Shown: positions 9,907-19,025 of the stretch, piece after piece
Layout: every line of letters begins with the position of its first letter
How positions within the stretch are numbered: position 1 is the first letter of the stretch
Assembly (NCBI GenBank): GCA_963825175.1
Contig: CAWGSA010000002.1
Span: 1,364,001 to 1,428,000, forward strand
Reading direction: 5' to 3'
DNA: 64,000 nt
Source of the DNA: DATFTF01 sp963825175
GTDB lineage: Bacteria > Acidobacteriota > Thermoanaerobaculia > UBA5066 > Gp7-AA6
Notes under the pieces: generated by a model
Told to the model about the DNA's origin: nothing
What the model saw: only the letters and a program-made list of their open reading frames with translations
Database searches by the model: none
Program-made: the position numbers and the translations under genes

Positions 9907-12705
9907 ATGCGGAGGATTCCTCGATTGAGAGCTTCCATCTCTACTCTCGTCCTGATGCTTTCGGTGAGCGTCGCATTGGGCCAGGTGGTTGTGGTCGGCG
10001 AGCTCGGCGGGCAGATCAAGGACGAAACCGGTGCGGCGCTTCCCGGAGCGACCGTCATGGCCATGAGCGTCGAGCGTGGAACCTCGATGACCACGACCAC
10101 CGACTCGGCGGGAAAGTTCCGGTTCTCGGAAGTCCAGCCCGGGCGCTACAACGTCACCGTGACCCTGTCGGGATTCGCGACCGTGGTGCTCAAGGGCAAC
10201 CTGGTGGAAAATCAGAAGAAGACGGATCTTTCCGTGGCCATGAAGCTCTCCGCCGAGAAGGCCGAAGTCACGGTCACCGGCGAGGTGCCGATCGTCGACA
10301 AGACCAACTCCTCGCTGGAGAACCGGCAGCGGGCCAAGGAGTTCGAGAAGATGCCCGTGGGCCGCAGCTATCAGGCCCTCTTCTTGAATGCGCCGGGCGT
10401 GAATCTGACCCCCGGCGCCAATCCCAACCCCAGCGTCCACGGCGCGCTGTCGAGTAACAATCTATGGCTCTATGACGGCGTCGATACCACAGACCCCACG
10501 ACTGGCACCTTCGGCGGCAACCTGAATTTCGAGGCCATCCAGGAGGTTACTGTCATCACTTCCGGAGTCTCCGCCGAATACGGTCGCGCGTCAGGCGGCA
10601 TCATCAACGTCATCACCAAGTCGGGGACCAACAGCTTCGCTGGTTCCGGCAAGGTGGTCATGACCAACGACAACTGGAACTCGGAAAACACCACCAAGAA
10701 CCAGGCAACCGGCGCGTCTCTGGCCCGGACCAAGTTCGATCACGTCAATCCGCGCTACGCGGTGACTCTGGGTGGACCCGTGTGGCTCGATCACATCTGG
10801 TTCTTCGGGGCCTATGAATCGGCCGACAACACCACCGGACAGCAGTCGACACCGGTGTCGGGTGAGAATTTCCAGCAGACGACGAGCGACCGCTTCTGGG
10901 ATGGAAAGCTCACCGCACAGATCAGTCCATCCATCGCGGTTTCGGCGCGGGCGTCGAGCTCGCCGACTTCCGGCTTCGTTGTGAATTACGGCAATCCGGC
11001 CGAGTTTGTTGCTTACACCGGTCAAGACCAGACTTCTCAAACGTATGCCGGTTTCCTGACCGCGGTGGCATCGCCGAACCTCACGGCCGAGATCCAGGGC
11101 AACTGGAACGGTCCGAGCAACTCGGCCTCCAAGCACGGGATTGACGTTCATCCACTCGGGGGCGCCGCGCCGCACTTCAGCAATGCGGACGGCTTCTATT
11201 ACAACGGTGCGTTCTTCGACGGCTTCGTCAATCGTCCCCGACAGGGAATTCTGGGTTCCGCCACCTACTACACAGACATCGCCGGCAACAGCCACAGCTT
11301 CAAGGCGGGCGTGGATTACCAGCACCTGAACTCGACTTCGTTGTTCGGGTATCCTGATAACCAGCTCTTCATCGACCAGTCCTTCGATTTCAAGACTCGT
11401 AATTTCGTGCCCCAATCCCGTCGCGACTATGCGGCTCCCGTCGCTTCGACTTCGGTCGGGACCATCGTGGCCCTTTACGCACAGGACAAATTCGAAGCTG
11501 GGAAACACCTGTTCTTCAACGTGGGCTTGAGGTACGAGCATCAAGACTCCTCCGACGACACGAGCCGCACGACCGTGAGCGACGGGACCGTCTCGCCCCG
11601 CGTCTCCGCAACCTATGACGTCTTCGGTAACGGCAAGAGCCTCGTTGTCGGCACCTACGGCCGTTTCTATCAATTCGTTGCCCAGAGTTTCGCGGACGCA
11701 TTCGGGCAGAACGTGCAGCGCGGAACCTACGATAGCTTCAACTGGGACGGCACTCAGTACGTTTTCGCCAGCCACGTCTCGGTTGCCGGCAGCGCGGTCG
11801 TTCTCAATCCCGACATCAAGCCGACCTATACCGACGAGGGGACGGTCGGGTTTCGTCAGCAGATTGGAAACACGATCGGTATCTCCCTCACTGGCATCTA
11901 CCGGAAGTGGAACGATCTGATCGAAGACACGCCCATCTTCAATCCGAATGGAAGCCAGACCACGACCTACTTGAACTATGGTCCGGCAGATCGGAAATTC
12001 TACGGAGTCGAGCTCGTCCTAGACAAGCGGTTCTCCGAGCACTGGAACGCCAATGCGAGCTACGCCTGGGGCCGGACGACGAGCAATACGAATCCCACCA
12101 GCGACACAGCGAGCGATCTCGGCAACTTCCTCAACTCCAATTGCCGCACGACCATCGACAAATCGATCGGGACAAACGGGGTGATCCCATGCTCGGTCGT
12201 GGCCGATGGATCCAACAAGGATGGCCAGCCGACCCAGAGCATCGATCACAGCGTCAAGTTCTTCGGAGCCTACGTCCAGCCCGTGGGGAAGGTCAACTTG
12301 GCGCTCGGTCTGGGAGGGTTGATCTCGAGCGGCATTCATTTCCAGAAGCAGCGGGCTTTGACCGTACTCGTTCCCGGGACGACGACGAACACCAGCTCGA
12401 CGGAGACCTTCTTCTATGAGCCGCGGGGATCGGAGACTACTCCGACCTTTTATGAGATCGACGCGTCCTTGGAGGCCACGTTCAGCATCTGGCACTCGCT
12501 CGAGTTCGGCGTCAAGGGAGAGGTCTTCAATGTGACGGATGTTCAGCGCCAGACCAATGTGAACAATCTGACGTGGTGCGGAGATGCGACGGCGTCGCCA
12601 ACCAGCTCGTGCGGAGCCTCCCGCGCGATCTTCGGGACCGCAACCGCCCGGGGGTCCTTCCAACCTCCCCGCAACTACCGCCTGACCACCGTGGTCCGCT
12701 TCTAG
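9907..12705 (+). CDS. Oar-like TonB-dependent receptor with carboxypeptidase-regulatory-like domain
   Basis: ATG 9907 lies 6 bp after AAGGAGG; 932 residues. A signal peptide (to about residue 30) is followed by a carboxypeptidase-regulatory-like beta-sandwich (GELGGQIKDETGAALPGATV, GKFRFSEVQPGRYNVTV). The plug domain has SAEYGRASGGIINVITKSGTN, and a long beta-barrel ends RLTTVVRF with the terminal aromatic expected of outer-membrane proteins. Such Oar-type receptors are numerous in Acidobacteriota and probably import large substrates such as oligosaccharides or peptides using TonB energy; the ligand is unknown. A strong terminator follows immediately. Confidence 0.9.
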   Translation: MRRIPRLRASISTLVLMLSVSVALGQVVVVGELGGQIKDETGAALPGATVMAMSVERGTSMTTTTDSAGKFRFSEVQPGRYNVTVTLSGFATVVLKGNLVENQKKTDLSVAMKLSAEKAEVTVTGEVPIVDKTNSSLENRQRAKEFEKMPVGRSYQALFLNAPGVNLTPGANPNPSVHGALSSNNLWLYDGVDTTDPTTGTFGGNLNFEAIQEVTVITSGVSAEYGRASGGIINVITKSGTNSFAGSGKVVMTNDNWNSENTTKNQATGASLARTKFDHVNPRYAVTLGGPVWLDHIWFFGAYESADNTTGQQSTPVSGENFQQTTSDRFWDGKLTAQISPSIAVSARASSSPTSGFVVNYGNPAEFVAYTGQDQTSQTYAGFLTAVASPNLTAEIQGNWNGPSNSASKHGIDVHPLGGAAPHFSNADGFYYNGAFFDGFVNRPRQGILGSATYYTDIAGNSHSFKAGVDYQHLNSTSLFGYPDNQLFIDQSFDFKTRNFVPQSRRDYAAPVASTSVGTIVALYAQDKFEAGKHLFFNVGLRYEHQDSSDDTSRTTVSDGTVSPRVSATYDVFGNGKSLVVGTYGRFYQFVAQSFADAFGQNVQRGTYDSFNWDGTQYVFASHVSVAGSAVVLNPDIKPTYTDEGTVGFRQQIGNTIGISLTGIYRKWNDLIEDTPIFNPNGSQTTTYLNYGPADRKFYGVELVLDKRFSEHWNANASYAWGRTTSNTNPTSDTASDLGNFLNSNCRTTIDKSIGTNGVIPCSVVADGSNKDGQPTQSIDHSVKFFGAYVQPVGKVNLALGLGGLISSGIHFQKQRALTVLVPGTTTNTSSTETFFYEPRGSETTPTFYEIDASLEATFSIWHSLEFGVKGEVFNVTDVQRQTNVNNLTWCGDATASPTSSCGASRAIFGTATARGSFQPPRNYRLTTVVRF

Positions 12706-12729
12706 AACGGCGATTCGGTATCGCGTGCC

Positions 12730-12758
12730 GGGCCCCGCGATGGCGGGGCCCTTTTTTT
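12730..12758 (+). terminator. Rho-independent terminator after the receptor gene
   Basis: A perfect 9-bp stem, GGGCCCCGC (12730-12738) and GCGGGGCCC (12743-12751), with a GATG loop, is followed by seven T residues. It is oriented for the plus-strand receptor gene. Confidence 0.93.
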
Positions 12759-12783
12759 GGTCCCGCGCCGCGGCAGGTATCGC

Positions 12784-14427
12784 TCAATCGATCCGAACGT
12801 CGGCCTTGGCCGTTCCCATCCTGCCGCTCTCGCGGTCGCGGACGTTGACCACCACGCGCGCGCTCCCTTTGCGCATGGTCAGGGACACGGTGTACGCCAG
12901 CTGCGCGGAGGCCGGCGAGTCCTTGGGCAGGTTGAACACGGCCTCTTCGTGGCCCACGTCGCTCATGTTGCCGGCGTCGTCGATGGCCGCGACGTAGACG
13001 TCGGCCACGGCCCGGGAGGACTCTCCCTGGGGGAGAAACGTCAGGGACGACGCCGGCAGGTCGAGCTTGATCGGGAGCTGGTAGTACTTCTTGGCCTTCG
13101 CCGCGGGCGCCAGGAACATCTTCACCGGAATTCCCCGGTACTCGACGTTGGAGCGCAGCGCGGCCTGCGCCACGTCGATCGCCCGCTCGCCGGGCGACCG
13201 CGGGGCAAAGCCTCGCCGCGCGCGCACGGTCAAGCCCGGACGGGTCACGTCCACCTTCACGTTGCGGTAGCCCTTGCCCGGAAGATTGTTGAGGGTCACG
13301 CCGATCGAGTAGTACGTGGAGGTGTCCTCGTACACCCGAGAGATCCCCTTCGTGACGTCGTTGGAGTTCAAGAGGGCCAGGCCCCCGGTCTGCTGCGCCA
13401 GCTCGATCAGCCCGGCCTGGCTGTCCTGCCGCGCGAAGAAGGCCACACCCGGACGCATCAGCAGAGGATCGTCCTCCGACGCGCTCACTCCCTCCGCAGC
13501 CAGACCCCGCGCGTCGACGGTGTAGAAGGTCACGTCCGACGCGTTGGCCCGCTGCACCAGGGCCTGCAGGTCTCCCGTCACGCTGCGCACGTCGTACTGG
13601 GCCAGGCTGAAGCCGCCGACGGCGTATTGCATCATCGCCGACCCCGGCTGGAGGTCGAAGCCTCCGGTGATCAGCAGGAACGACTTCTTCCCGTCGAGCG
13701 CGGTCAGCGTCGAGAGCTCCGTGTTCATATCGTTCAGCATCTTGGTGACCTCGACCCGCTCCTGCTCGGCGTAGTTGCGCGCGGAAAACGCCCGCGAACG
13801 GCGATTGGGAGTGGTGTCGATGTCCCGCAGAGTCTGCATCTCGGTCATCAGGCGCGACTGGGCCACGCCGGCGGCTTGGATCTGGTCGAACGAGGAGAGC
13901 AGCGTCTCCTTGCTGGTGGTCCATTCATTCAGCGTCCGAGGGCGCCGGTCGAAGCTGAGCACGCGCGCGGAGTCGCCGGGGCCCATCCGCGTGATCAGGT
14001 CGCGCAGGGCCTCGAGGCCCCGTTTGCGTCCGTTCAGGGAGAGATGACCGAGGTCGAAGTAGATCAGGAAGTGGCGCGGCATGTAGGCGTCCGCGCCCTT
14101 GCGGTACTCCGCGAGGACCCGGTCGGGAGAGGCGGTTCCGAGGTCCGGGGCGTGGATCGTACCCTCTTCGACCCGCGTGAAGTAATCGATCGCCACGGGC
14201 TTGTTGTCGACCCTGACGGTGAAGTCCTCCTTCTTCAAGTCCGGAACCGGCCGTCCCTTGGAGTCGGTGACCGACACGTCGAGGTCCATGACGTGGATCT
14301 CCACGCTCTCGCGGAACGTCGGGAGGTTCGCGTTGGGAGCCGCCTGGCCTGGCGGGGGAGGGGGAGCCTGGGCCAACGCCGCCAGAGGGAAGAGAGCGAC
14401 CAGGAGCGAGAGAAGCTGTCTTTTCAT
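12784..14427 (-). CDS. secreted VWFA-related protein, acidobacterial type
   Basis: I prefer the ATG at 14427 (547 residues, MKRQLLSLLVALFPLAALAQ signal peptide) over 14445, because a GGTGG stretch precedes it. The N-terminal immunoglobulin-like part (VEIHVMDLDVSVTDSKGRPV, DLKKEDFTVRVDN) matches the 'VWFA-related acidobacterial' family. The von Willebrand A domain spans about residues 110-330; the usual DxSxS metal site is altered (YFDLGHLSL). The C-terminal ~200 residues are beta-rich with a conserved ARRGFAPRS turn. Its role is unknown, probably extracytoplasmic protein interaction. Confidence 0.83.
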   Translation of the reverse strand: MKRQLLSLLVALFPLAALAQAPPPPPGQAAPNANLPTFRESVEIHVMDLDVSVTDSKGRPVPDLKKEDFTVRVDNKPVAIDYFTRVEEGTIHAPDLGTASPDRVLAEYRKGADAYMPRHFLIYFDLGHLSLNGRKRGLEALRDLITRMGPGDSARVLSFDRRPRTLNEWTTSKETLLSSFDQIQAAGVAQSRLMTEMQTLRDIDTTPNRRSRAFSARNYAEQERVEVTKMLNDMNTELSTLTALDGKKSFLLITGGFDLQPGSAMMQYAVGGFSLAQYDVRSVTGDLQALVQRANASDVTFYTVDARGLAAEGVSASEDDPLLMRPGVAFFARQDSQAGLIELAQQTGGLALLNSNDVTKGISRVYEDTSTYYSIGVTLNNLPGKGYRNVKVDVTRPGLTVRARRGFAPRSPGERAIDVAQAALRSNVEYRGIPVKMFLAPAAKAKKYYQLPIKLDLPASSLTFLPQGESSRAVADVYVAAIDDAGNMSDVGHEEAVFNLPKDSPASAQLAYTVSLTMRKGSARVVVNVRDRESGRMGTAKADVRID

Positions 14428-14489
14428 TGTGCCACCACCCGACATGGCAAACGCCGGCGGGGCGCCGACGATTCCGGAGGGGGCCGAGT

Positions 14490-15938
14490 TTACCTGTTCT
14501 TAAGCTCGAGGCGGGCAAGACCCAGGAACTCGAATACGAGATTGACCTCCTGGGTGATCTCTTCCGTCCACAAGGGGTCGACCGATTCGGTCGAGAGCGT
14601 TCCGATGGCACAGCCTGGAACGGTCGCGCGCGCGGTGCGGACGAGCGAGGCCGCGTCGCTGGGGTCCGAGCCGTCGTCGGCGATGACGGCCTGGAAGTCG
14701 AGCGGCAGCCCCCAGCCCTCCGCCCGTCCCACGCCGAGCGCGGGCCGGAAGATTTCGACGGCGGCGGCTCGAAATTCGCCGGCGGGGAAGTCGACGGCGC
14801 GGAGGATCTCGAAAAGATCGCCGTAACAGATCGTGTGGAGGAGGCCGAGCGTGTAGCCCCGCTCCCGGGTGAGGCCATAGCGCTCCGCGTACCGTCCCGC
14901 CGCGACGGCCGCGGCGACGCTCGCCCGGCGCACCATCTGGGACGCCGGGTCGGAGCTGGGGACCCGGGGGAAATCCGTCGCCGAGAGCCGGTCGATGAGA
15001 ACAGTCACCGATCGCGCCCCCAGGCGCTCGATGGCGTCGGGAACCGTGCCGACCGCGTTGTCCCGGTCGACCGACAGGGCGTTGGCCAGGATAAGCAGAT
15101 CGAGCGTCAGGAAGGGGTCGAGGGCCGCAATCGGCACGACCCCGGCGGGATCGAGCGGGGACTTTTTCAACAGGTCGGCCAGAAGCGAGGCCGAGTCCTC
15201 GTGAACGGGGTGCATCACGATCGGCGCGCCGGTCAGGTCGCGCACGCTCGCCGCGAAGTCACGGAAGATGTGGAAAAGGCGCCGCCCCTCCTCGGGTTCC
15301 ACCGGGTCGCCGATGCGCTCCATCAGGTCCCAGTAGCGCTCGTCGACCTCCTGGGGCCGGAACGGCAGATCCCACGGGTCTGCCTCGGGCGCCTTGGTGC
15401 GCCGCACCGGGCGGCGCTGCGTGTCGTCGAGCTTCTTGACGCCGTGGAACGCCAGGGCCTGGCCGCGCAGCGAGAGACCGATGCGCAGGATCGGCTGAAC
15501 CGCGAATTCCGGGTCGTAGTCGAAGTCGGCCTCGCGCCACTCGAACATCTCGAACAGGAGACGGCGGGCGAGCTCTTCGACGCGCAGCGAAAGGCCGTCG
15601 TGGCTGTCGAAGCCAGCATCCAGGATCAAGCGCGTCAGGTTCGCGGAGCTCGTGAAGTTGCGGGCCAGCAACTCGTACAGCGTCGCCGCAGGCAGGGCGC
15701 CGCTGCGGAGCAGATGCACTCCCAGGCGGTGGCGGGGCAGCGAGCCGGAAACGTAGACGATCTGTCCGTCCCGCCAGTCCACGATCCGCCGGTCGCGTCC
15801 CTGCGTGAGAGCCAACCGCCCCGAACGGCGGTTCAACTCCATCCACTGCAGGAGATCCGCGAAGCCGAAGACCTCCAGCCTTCCGCGAAAGTGGTTCCTC
15901 ACGAGCTCGGAAGACTCATTGTAGCGCAGCCGACGCAT
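14490..15938 (-). CDS. DUF4388-HDOD signalling protein
   Basis: ATG 15938 follows GGAGG; 482 residues (the longer in-frame extension runs into the divergent gene). The N-terminus is a DUF4388 domain (LEVFGFADLLQWMELNRRSGRLAL...GQIVYVSGS) followed by a helical region. The C-terminal half has HDOD features: LLILANALSVDRDNAVGTVPDAIERLG and RARATVPG-type helices. HDOD proteins are output or adaptor modules in chemosensory and motility regulation. It is divergent from the mutase gene; the start codons are only 46 bp apart, so their promoters must overlap. Confidence 0.72.
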   Translation of the reverse strand: MRRLRYNESSELVRNHFRGRLEVFGFADLLQWMELNRRSGRLALTQGRDRRIVDWRDGQIVYVSGSLPRHRLGVHLLRSGALPAATLYELLARNFTSSANLTRLILDAGFDSHDGLSLRVEELARRLLFEMFEWREADFDYDPEFAVQPILRIGLSLRGQALAFHGVKKLDDTQRRPVRRTKAPEADPWDLPFRPQEVDERYWDLMERIGDPVEPEEGRRLFHIFRDFAASVRDLTGAPIVMHPVHEDSASLLADLLKKSPLDPAGVVPIAALDPFLTLDLLILANALSVDRDNAVGTVPDAIERLGARSVTVLIDRLSATDFPRVPSSDPASQMVRRASVAAAVAAGRYAERYGLTRERGYTLGLLHTICYGDLFEILRAVDFPAGEFRAAAVEIFRPALGVGRAEGWGLPLDFQAVIADDGSDPSDAASLVRTARATVPGCAIGTLSTESVDPLWTEEITQEVNLVFEFLGLARLELKNR

Positions 15939-15984
15939 CGAGCCGCCGCCTCCTGTGCAAGAATTCCGCCGTGGAGCGGCGCTG

Positions 15985-17598
15985 GTGAAAGACAACGCGA
16001 CTCGACCGGCTCGTCCCGAAGAGACCGGCGCCGAGCCGGCGCGCGAGGGCCGCCCGGCCGTGGCCCCTGCCACGACCTCGGGGATTCCGATCCGGCCCCA
16101 CTACGGGCAACCGCCACCGGGCCGCTACCCGTTCACGCGGGGCATCAGCGACGAGATGTACCGCGCCCGTTTCTGGACCATGAGGCAGTACGCGGGCTTC
16201 GGGTCGGCGCGCGAGTCCAACGCCCGCTATCGGTATCTCCTGTCCCAGGGGCAGACGGGACTGTCCGTGGCCTTTGACCTGCCCACACAGATGGGCTACG
16301 ACTCGGACGATCCGCTGGCCCGGGGAGAGGTCGGCCGCGTGGGAGTCGCCATCGCGACCATGGAAGACATGCGGATCCTGACGGACGGGCTTCCTCTCGA
16401 CCGCGTCTCGATCTCGATGACCATTAACTCCACCGCGTCGATCCTGTTGGCGCTCCTCCTCGGCGTCGCCCGGGAGAGGGGCATCCCGTGGAAGAGCCTC
16501 TCCGGGACCATCCAGAACGACCTGCTCAAGGAGTATGTCGCCAGAGGGACGTACATCTTCCCCCCGCGCCCGTCGCTCAAGCTGACGACGGACATCTTCG
16601 AGTTCTGCGGGCGCGAGGTGCCGCGGTGGAACACGATCTCCATCTCCGGTTATCACATCCGGGAAGCCGGATCGACCGCCGTCCAGGAGCTCGCGTTCAC
16701 TCTGTCCAACGCGATCGCCTACGTCGAAGCGGCGCTGGCACGGGGCCTCGCCGTCGACGACTTCGCGCCCCGCCTCTCGTTCTTCTTCAACGCCCACGCG
16801 AACTTCTTCGAGGAGGTGGCCAAGTTCCGGGCGGCGCGCGCCCTGTGGGCACAGATCATGCGCGAGCGGTTCGGAGCGCGGGACCCGCGGTCGTGGCGCC
16901 TGCGGTTCCACGCCCAGACGGCAGGGTCGACCCTGACCGCGCAGCAGCCCGACGTGAACACCGTGCGGGTGGCCCTCCAGGCGCTGTCCGCGGTCCTGGG
17001 CGGCGCGCAGTCGCTCCACACCAACGCGTTCGACGAGGCGCTGGCCCTGCCGACCGAGGCTTCCGCGCGGCTGGCTCTGCGCACGCAGCAGGTGATCGCC
17101 TACGAGACGGGCGTTGCCGATGTGGCCGATCCGCTCGGCGGGTCGGGCCTCATCGAGGCGTGGACGGAGGAGCTCATCGCGAAGGCTCGTGAGCTGATGG
17201 ACCGGGTCGATGCTCTGGGGGGAGCGGTCGCGGCGATCGAGAAGGGCTTCGTGGCCCGCGAGATCGAGGAAGCTGCCTACGTCGCCCAGCGGGATCTCGA
17301 AGAGAAGCGGCGCATCGTGGTCGGGGTCAACGCGTTCCGCGAGGAGCAGGACGCGGCGCCTCCGGTGCTGTCGATCGAAGCCGGCGTCGAGCGGGAGCAG
17401 GTCGAACGGCTGCGGGCCTTCCGCGCCGCTCGAGACCCTTCGGCCTCGACGAGCGCCCTGGAGCGGCTGCGGTCGAGCGCCGCCGAGGATCGGAATTTGA
17501 TGCCTCCGATCCTGGACGCGGCGCAGACCGGAGCCACGCTGGGAGAGATCGTTTCGACCCTCAAGAGCGTGTTTGGAGAGTACCGGCCAGGGGGTTAA
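15985..17598 (+). CDS. acyl-CoA mutase large subunit (methylmalonyl-CoA mutase family)
   Basis: GTG 15985 is preceded at 8 bp by GGAG, giving 537 residues; GTG 15955 is an alternative. The TIM-barrel catalytic half is complete: WTMRQYAGFGSARESN, GQTGLSVAFDLPTQMGYDSD, GTIQNDLLKEY, FHAQTAGSTLTAQQP and QSLHTNAFDEA. The Arg and His corresponding to Arg207 and His244 of the Propionibacterium enzyme are present. The cobalamin-binding domain is absent, as in two-subunit enzymes, and no small subunit is nearby. By eye, the position of Tyr89 is Ser (RGISDEMY instead of RGxYxxMY), so the substrate may not be methylmalonyl-CoA. The rearrangement is B12-radical-based. Confidence 0.85.
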   Translation: MKDNATRPARPEETGAEPAREGRPAVAPATTSGIPIRPHYGQPPPGRYPFTRGISDEMYRARFWTMRQYAGFGSARESNARYRYLLSQGQTGLSVAFDLPTQMGYDSDDPLARGEVGRVGVAIATMEDMRILTDGLPLDRVSISMTINSTASILLALLLGVARERGIPWKSLSGTIQNDLLKEYVARGTYIFPPRPSLKLTTDIFEFCGREVPRWNTISISGYHIREAGSTAVQELAFTLSNAIAYVEAALARGLAVDDFAPRLSFFFNAHANFFEEVAKFRAARALWAQIMRERFGARDPRSWRLRFHAQTAGSTLTAQQPDVNTVRVALQALSAVLGGAQSLHTNAFDEALALPTEASARLALRTQQVIAYETGVADVADPLGGSGLIEAWTEELIAKARELMDRVDALGGAVAAIEKGFVAREIEEAAYVAQRDLEEKRRIVVGVNAFREEQDAAPPVLSIEAGVEREQVERLRAFRAARDPSASTSALERLRSSAAEDRNLMPPILDAAQTGATLGEIVSTLKSVFGEYRPGG

Positions 17599-17907
17599 CG
17601 AGCCGTTAAGTCCAAGGGGTCGAGGCGCTTGGCCGTGTGGAAAAGTCTTTGACGCGGGGCGGCGGTGCCAAACCCGGCAGCGAAATTCAGGCGCAATTCT
17701 CTAATTGACTGATGGCTCACATCTTATCGCTTCGCACAGGAGTCGGTGCAAACCGAACGGCAGCCGCGCGCTTGGGCCGTTTTTCGAGCGTTTCCACAGG
17801 CATTTCGACAGGGTTTTCCGCCGGTCCTTCGGAAAACTTCTTTTGAGGCCGCCTGCATTGAAAATTTGCATGCTCGGCCTGCGCGCGGGAGGCGGCCGTC
17901 CGCCTCT
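17599..17907. other. 309-bp gap between mutase and tdk, no gene seen
   Basis: No frame here has a start, ribosome site and plausible protein. The gap between the converging mutase and tdk genes holds a hairpin at 17813-17837 and otherwise ordinary sequence. No tRNA or repeat was recognised. Confidence 0.5.
17813..17845 (+). terminator. possible terminator downstream of the mutase
   Basis: GTTTTCCG (17813-17820) and CGGAAAAC (17830-17837) form an 8-bp stem with a 9-nt loop, then TTCTTTTG. It is oriented for plus-strand transcripts but lies 215 bp past the mutase stop. Confidence 0.45.
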
Positions 17908-18474
17908 CTATTTCTTGACCGGAGGCTCGAAACAACGCCGGCAACGCGCCTCGTAGACGCCCGCGGCGCCCACGACGACCAGCTCGTCGCTCTCGACGAG
18001 GCGCTGGGTGTTGTTGGCCGGAGCGCCGCAGCGTACGCAGATGGCCAGCGTCTTGGTGACGTCCTCCGCAACGGCCATCAGGCGCGGAATCGGACCGAAG
18101 GGAGCTCCCCGGTAGTCCTTGTCCAGGCCGGCGACGAGGACGCGCTTGCCCTGGTCGGCCAGACGCTCGCACACCGCGACGATCCCCTCATCGAAGAACT
18201 GGGCTTCGTCGATCCCGACGACCTCGGTGCGATGGTCGAGCTTCTCCAGGAGCTGCTGGCTGTTTTCCACCGTGATCGAAGGCAGCCGCATCTCGCTGTG
18301 GGACACGATCTCGGCGTCGGAGTAGCGCGAGTCGATGACCGGCTTGAAGATCTGGACGCGCTGGCGCGCGATCATGGCGCGGCGCAGCCGCCGGATCAGC
18401 TCCTCGCTCTTGCCCGAGAACATGCTGCCGCAGATCACCTCGATCCAGCCGAGGTGGGTTTTGACCAGAGCCAT
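17908..18474 (-). CDS. tdk: thymidine kinase, type II
   Basis: A 188-residue protein of normal length. The P-loop is CGSMFSGKSEE near residues 15-25. The Walker-B-like DEAQFFDE lies near residue 90, followed by the lasso-region motif GLDKDYRGAPFGP. Four zinc cysteines occur as CVRC and CRRC near residues 145-180. It phosphorylates thymidine to dTMP in salvage. On the minus strand it follows nth and the deoxyribosyltransferase-like gene, so the three may form a small DNA-precursor/repair operon. A heptamer array sits between its start and the upstream stop. Confidence 0.95.
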   Translation of the reverse strand: MALVKTHLGWIEVICGSMFSGKSEELIRRLRRAMIARQRVQIFKPVIDSRYSDAEIVSHSEMRLPSITVENSQQLLEKLDHRTEVVGIDEAQFFDEGIVAVCERLADQGKRVLVAGLDKDYRGAPFGPIPRLMAVAEDVTKTLAICVRCGAPANNTQRLVESDELVVVGAAGVYEARCRRCFEPPVKK

Positions 18475-18496
18475 GGGGGGCGGATGTTACTCGATC

Positions 18497-18530
18497 GTGA
18501 GGCGTGAGGGAGGCGTGAGGCGTGAGGCGA
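18497..18530 (-). repeat. 7-bp repeat array (GCCTCAC word) before tdk
   Basis: Four GTGAGGC-type units and one GTGAGGG variant occur on the plus strand, which read as GCCTCAC units on the coding strand just upstream of tdk. The array fills most of the gap between the upstream stop (18531) and the tdk start (18474). Confidence 0.75.
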
Positions 18531-19025
18531 CTACGTCTCAATGCGCACGGCTTTTCCGCCGTGCTTATTCAACAGGAAGACCCGCAGTGCCTCGAAACTC
18601 TCGAACACCTCGGCGGCCGCGGCCAGGACCCAGCCCGAGGCCGACGCTCGCGGCATCCCCAGGACGAGGTACACGGGCTTCCCCAGCCGGTAGGCCAGCG
18701 TGACCTCCGCGGCGGTGCCGCCTCCCCGAGCGGATGCGTCGTCCCACAGGGCCACGACGTAGTCGGTCTGTCGCTCAATGCGGTCCATGTCCCAGGCGAT
18801 GATCTTGCGCACCACGCTCCGGAACCGCTCGGGGTCGTCGCTCTTCCAGCGGCGGAAATCGCGCCGCTCCTCGTCGGTCAGGTCTTTCTTCTCGTCCCGC
18901 GCCGGATCGTAGACGTTGTGCCCAAAACGGTCGGACAGGAAGGCGGCCATCTCACCCCGCCACCCTTTCCCGCCGTCGGAGGCATGCTCGATGGCGCCGG
19001 ACAGGTAAGCGCGCGGCGCGGTCAC
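18531..19025 (-). CDS. nucleoside 2-deoxyribosyltransferase-like protein
   Basis: GTG 19025 overlaps the nth stop codon (GTGA), giving 164 residues; the longer in-frame extension is a shadow of nth. It starts AYLSGAIEHA, has HNVYDPARDEK, and ends with the fold signature DYVVALWDDASARGGGTAAEVTLAYRLGKPVYLV. The conserved acidic residue in GTAAE matches the catalytic-Glu region of deoxyribosyltransferase-like proteins. It may act on nucleotide bases or nucleosides; the substrate is unknown. Its placement between nth and tdk fits nucleotide metabolism. Confidence 0.65.
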   Translation of the reverse strand: MTAPRAYLSGAIEHASDGGKGWRGEMAAFLSDRFGHNVYDPARDEKKDLTDEERRDFRRWKSDDPERFRSVVRKIIAWDMDRIERQTDYVVALWDDASARGGGTAAEVTLAYRLGKPVYLVLGMPRASASGWVLAAAAEVFESFEALRVFLLNKHGGKAVRIET

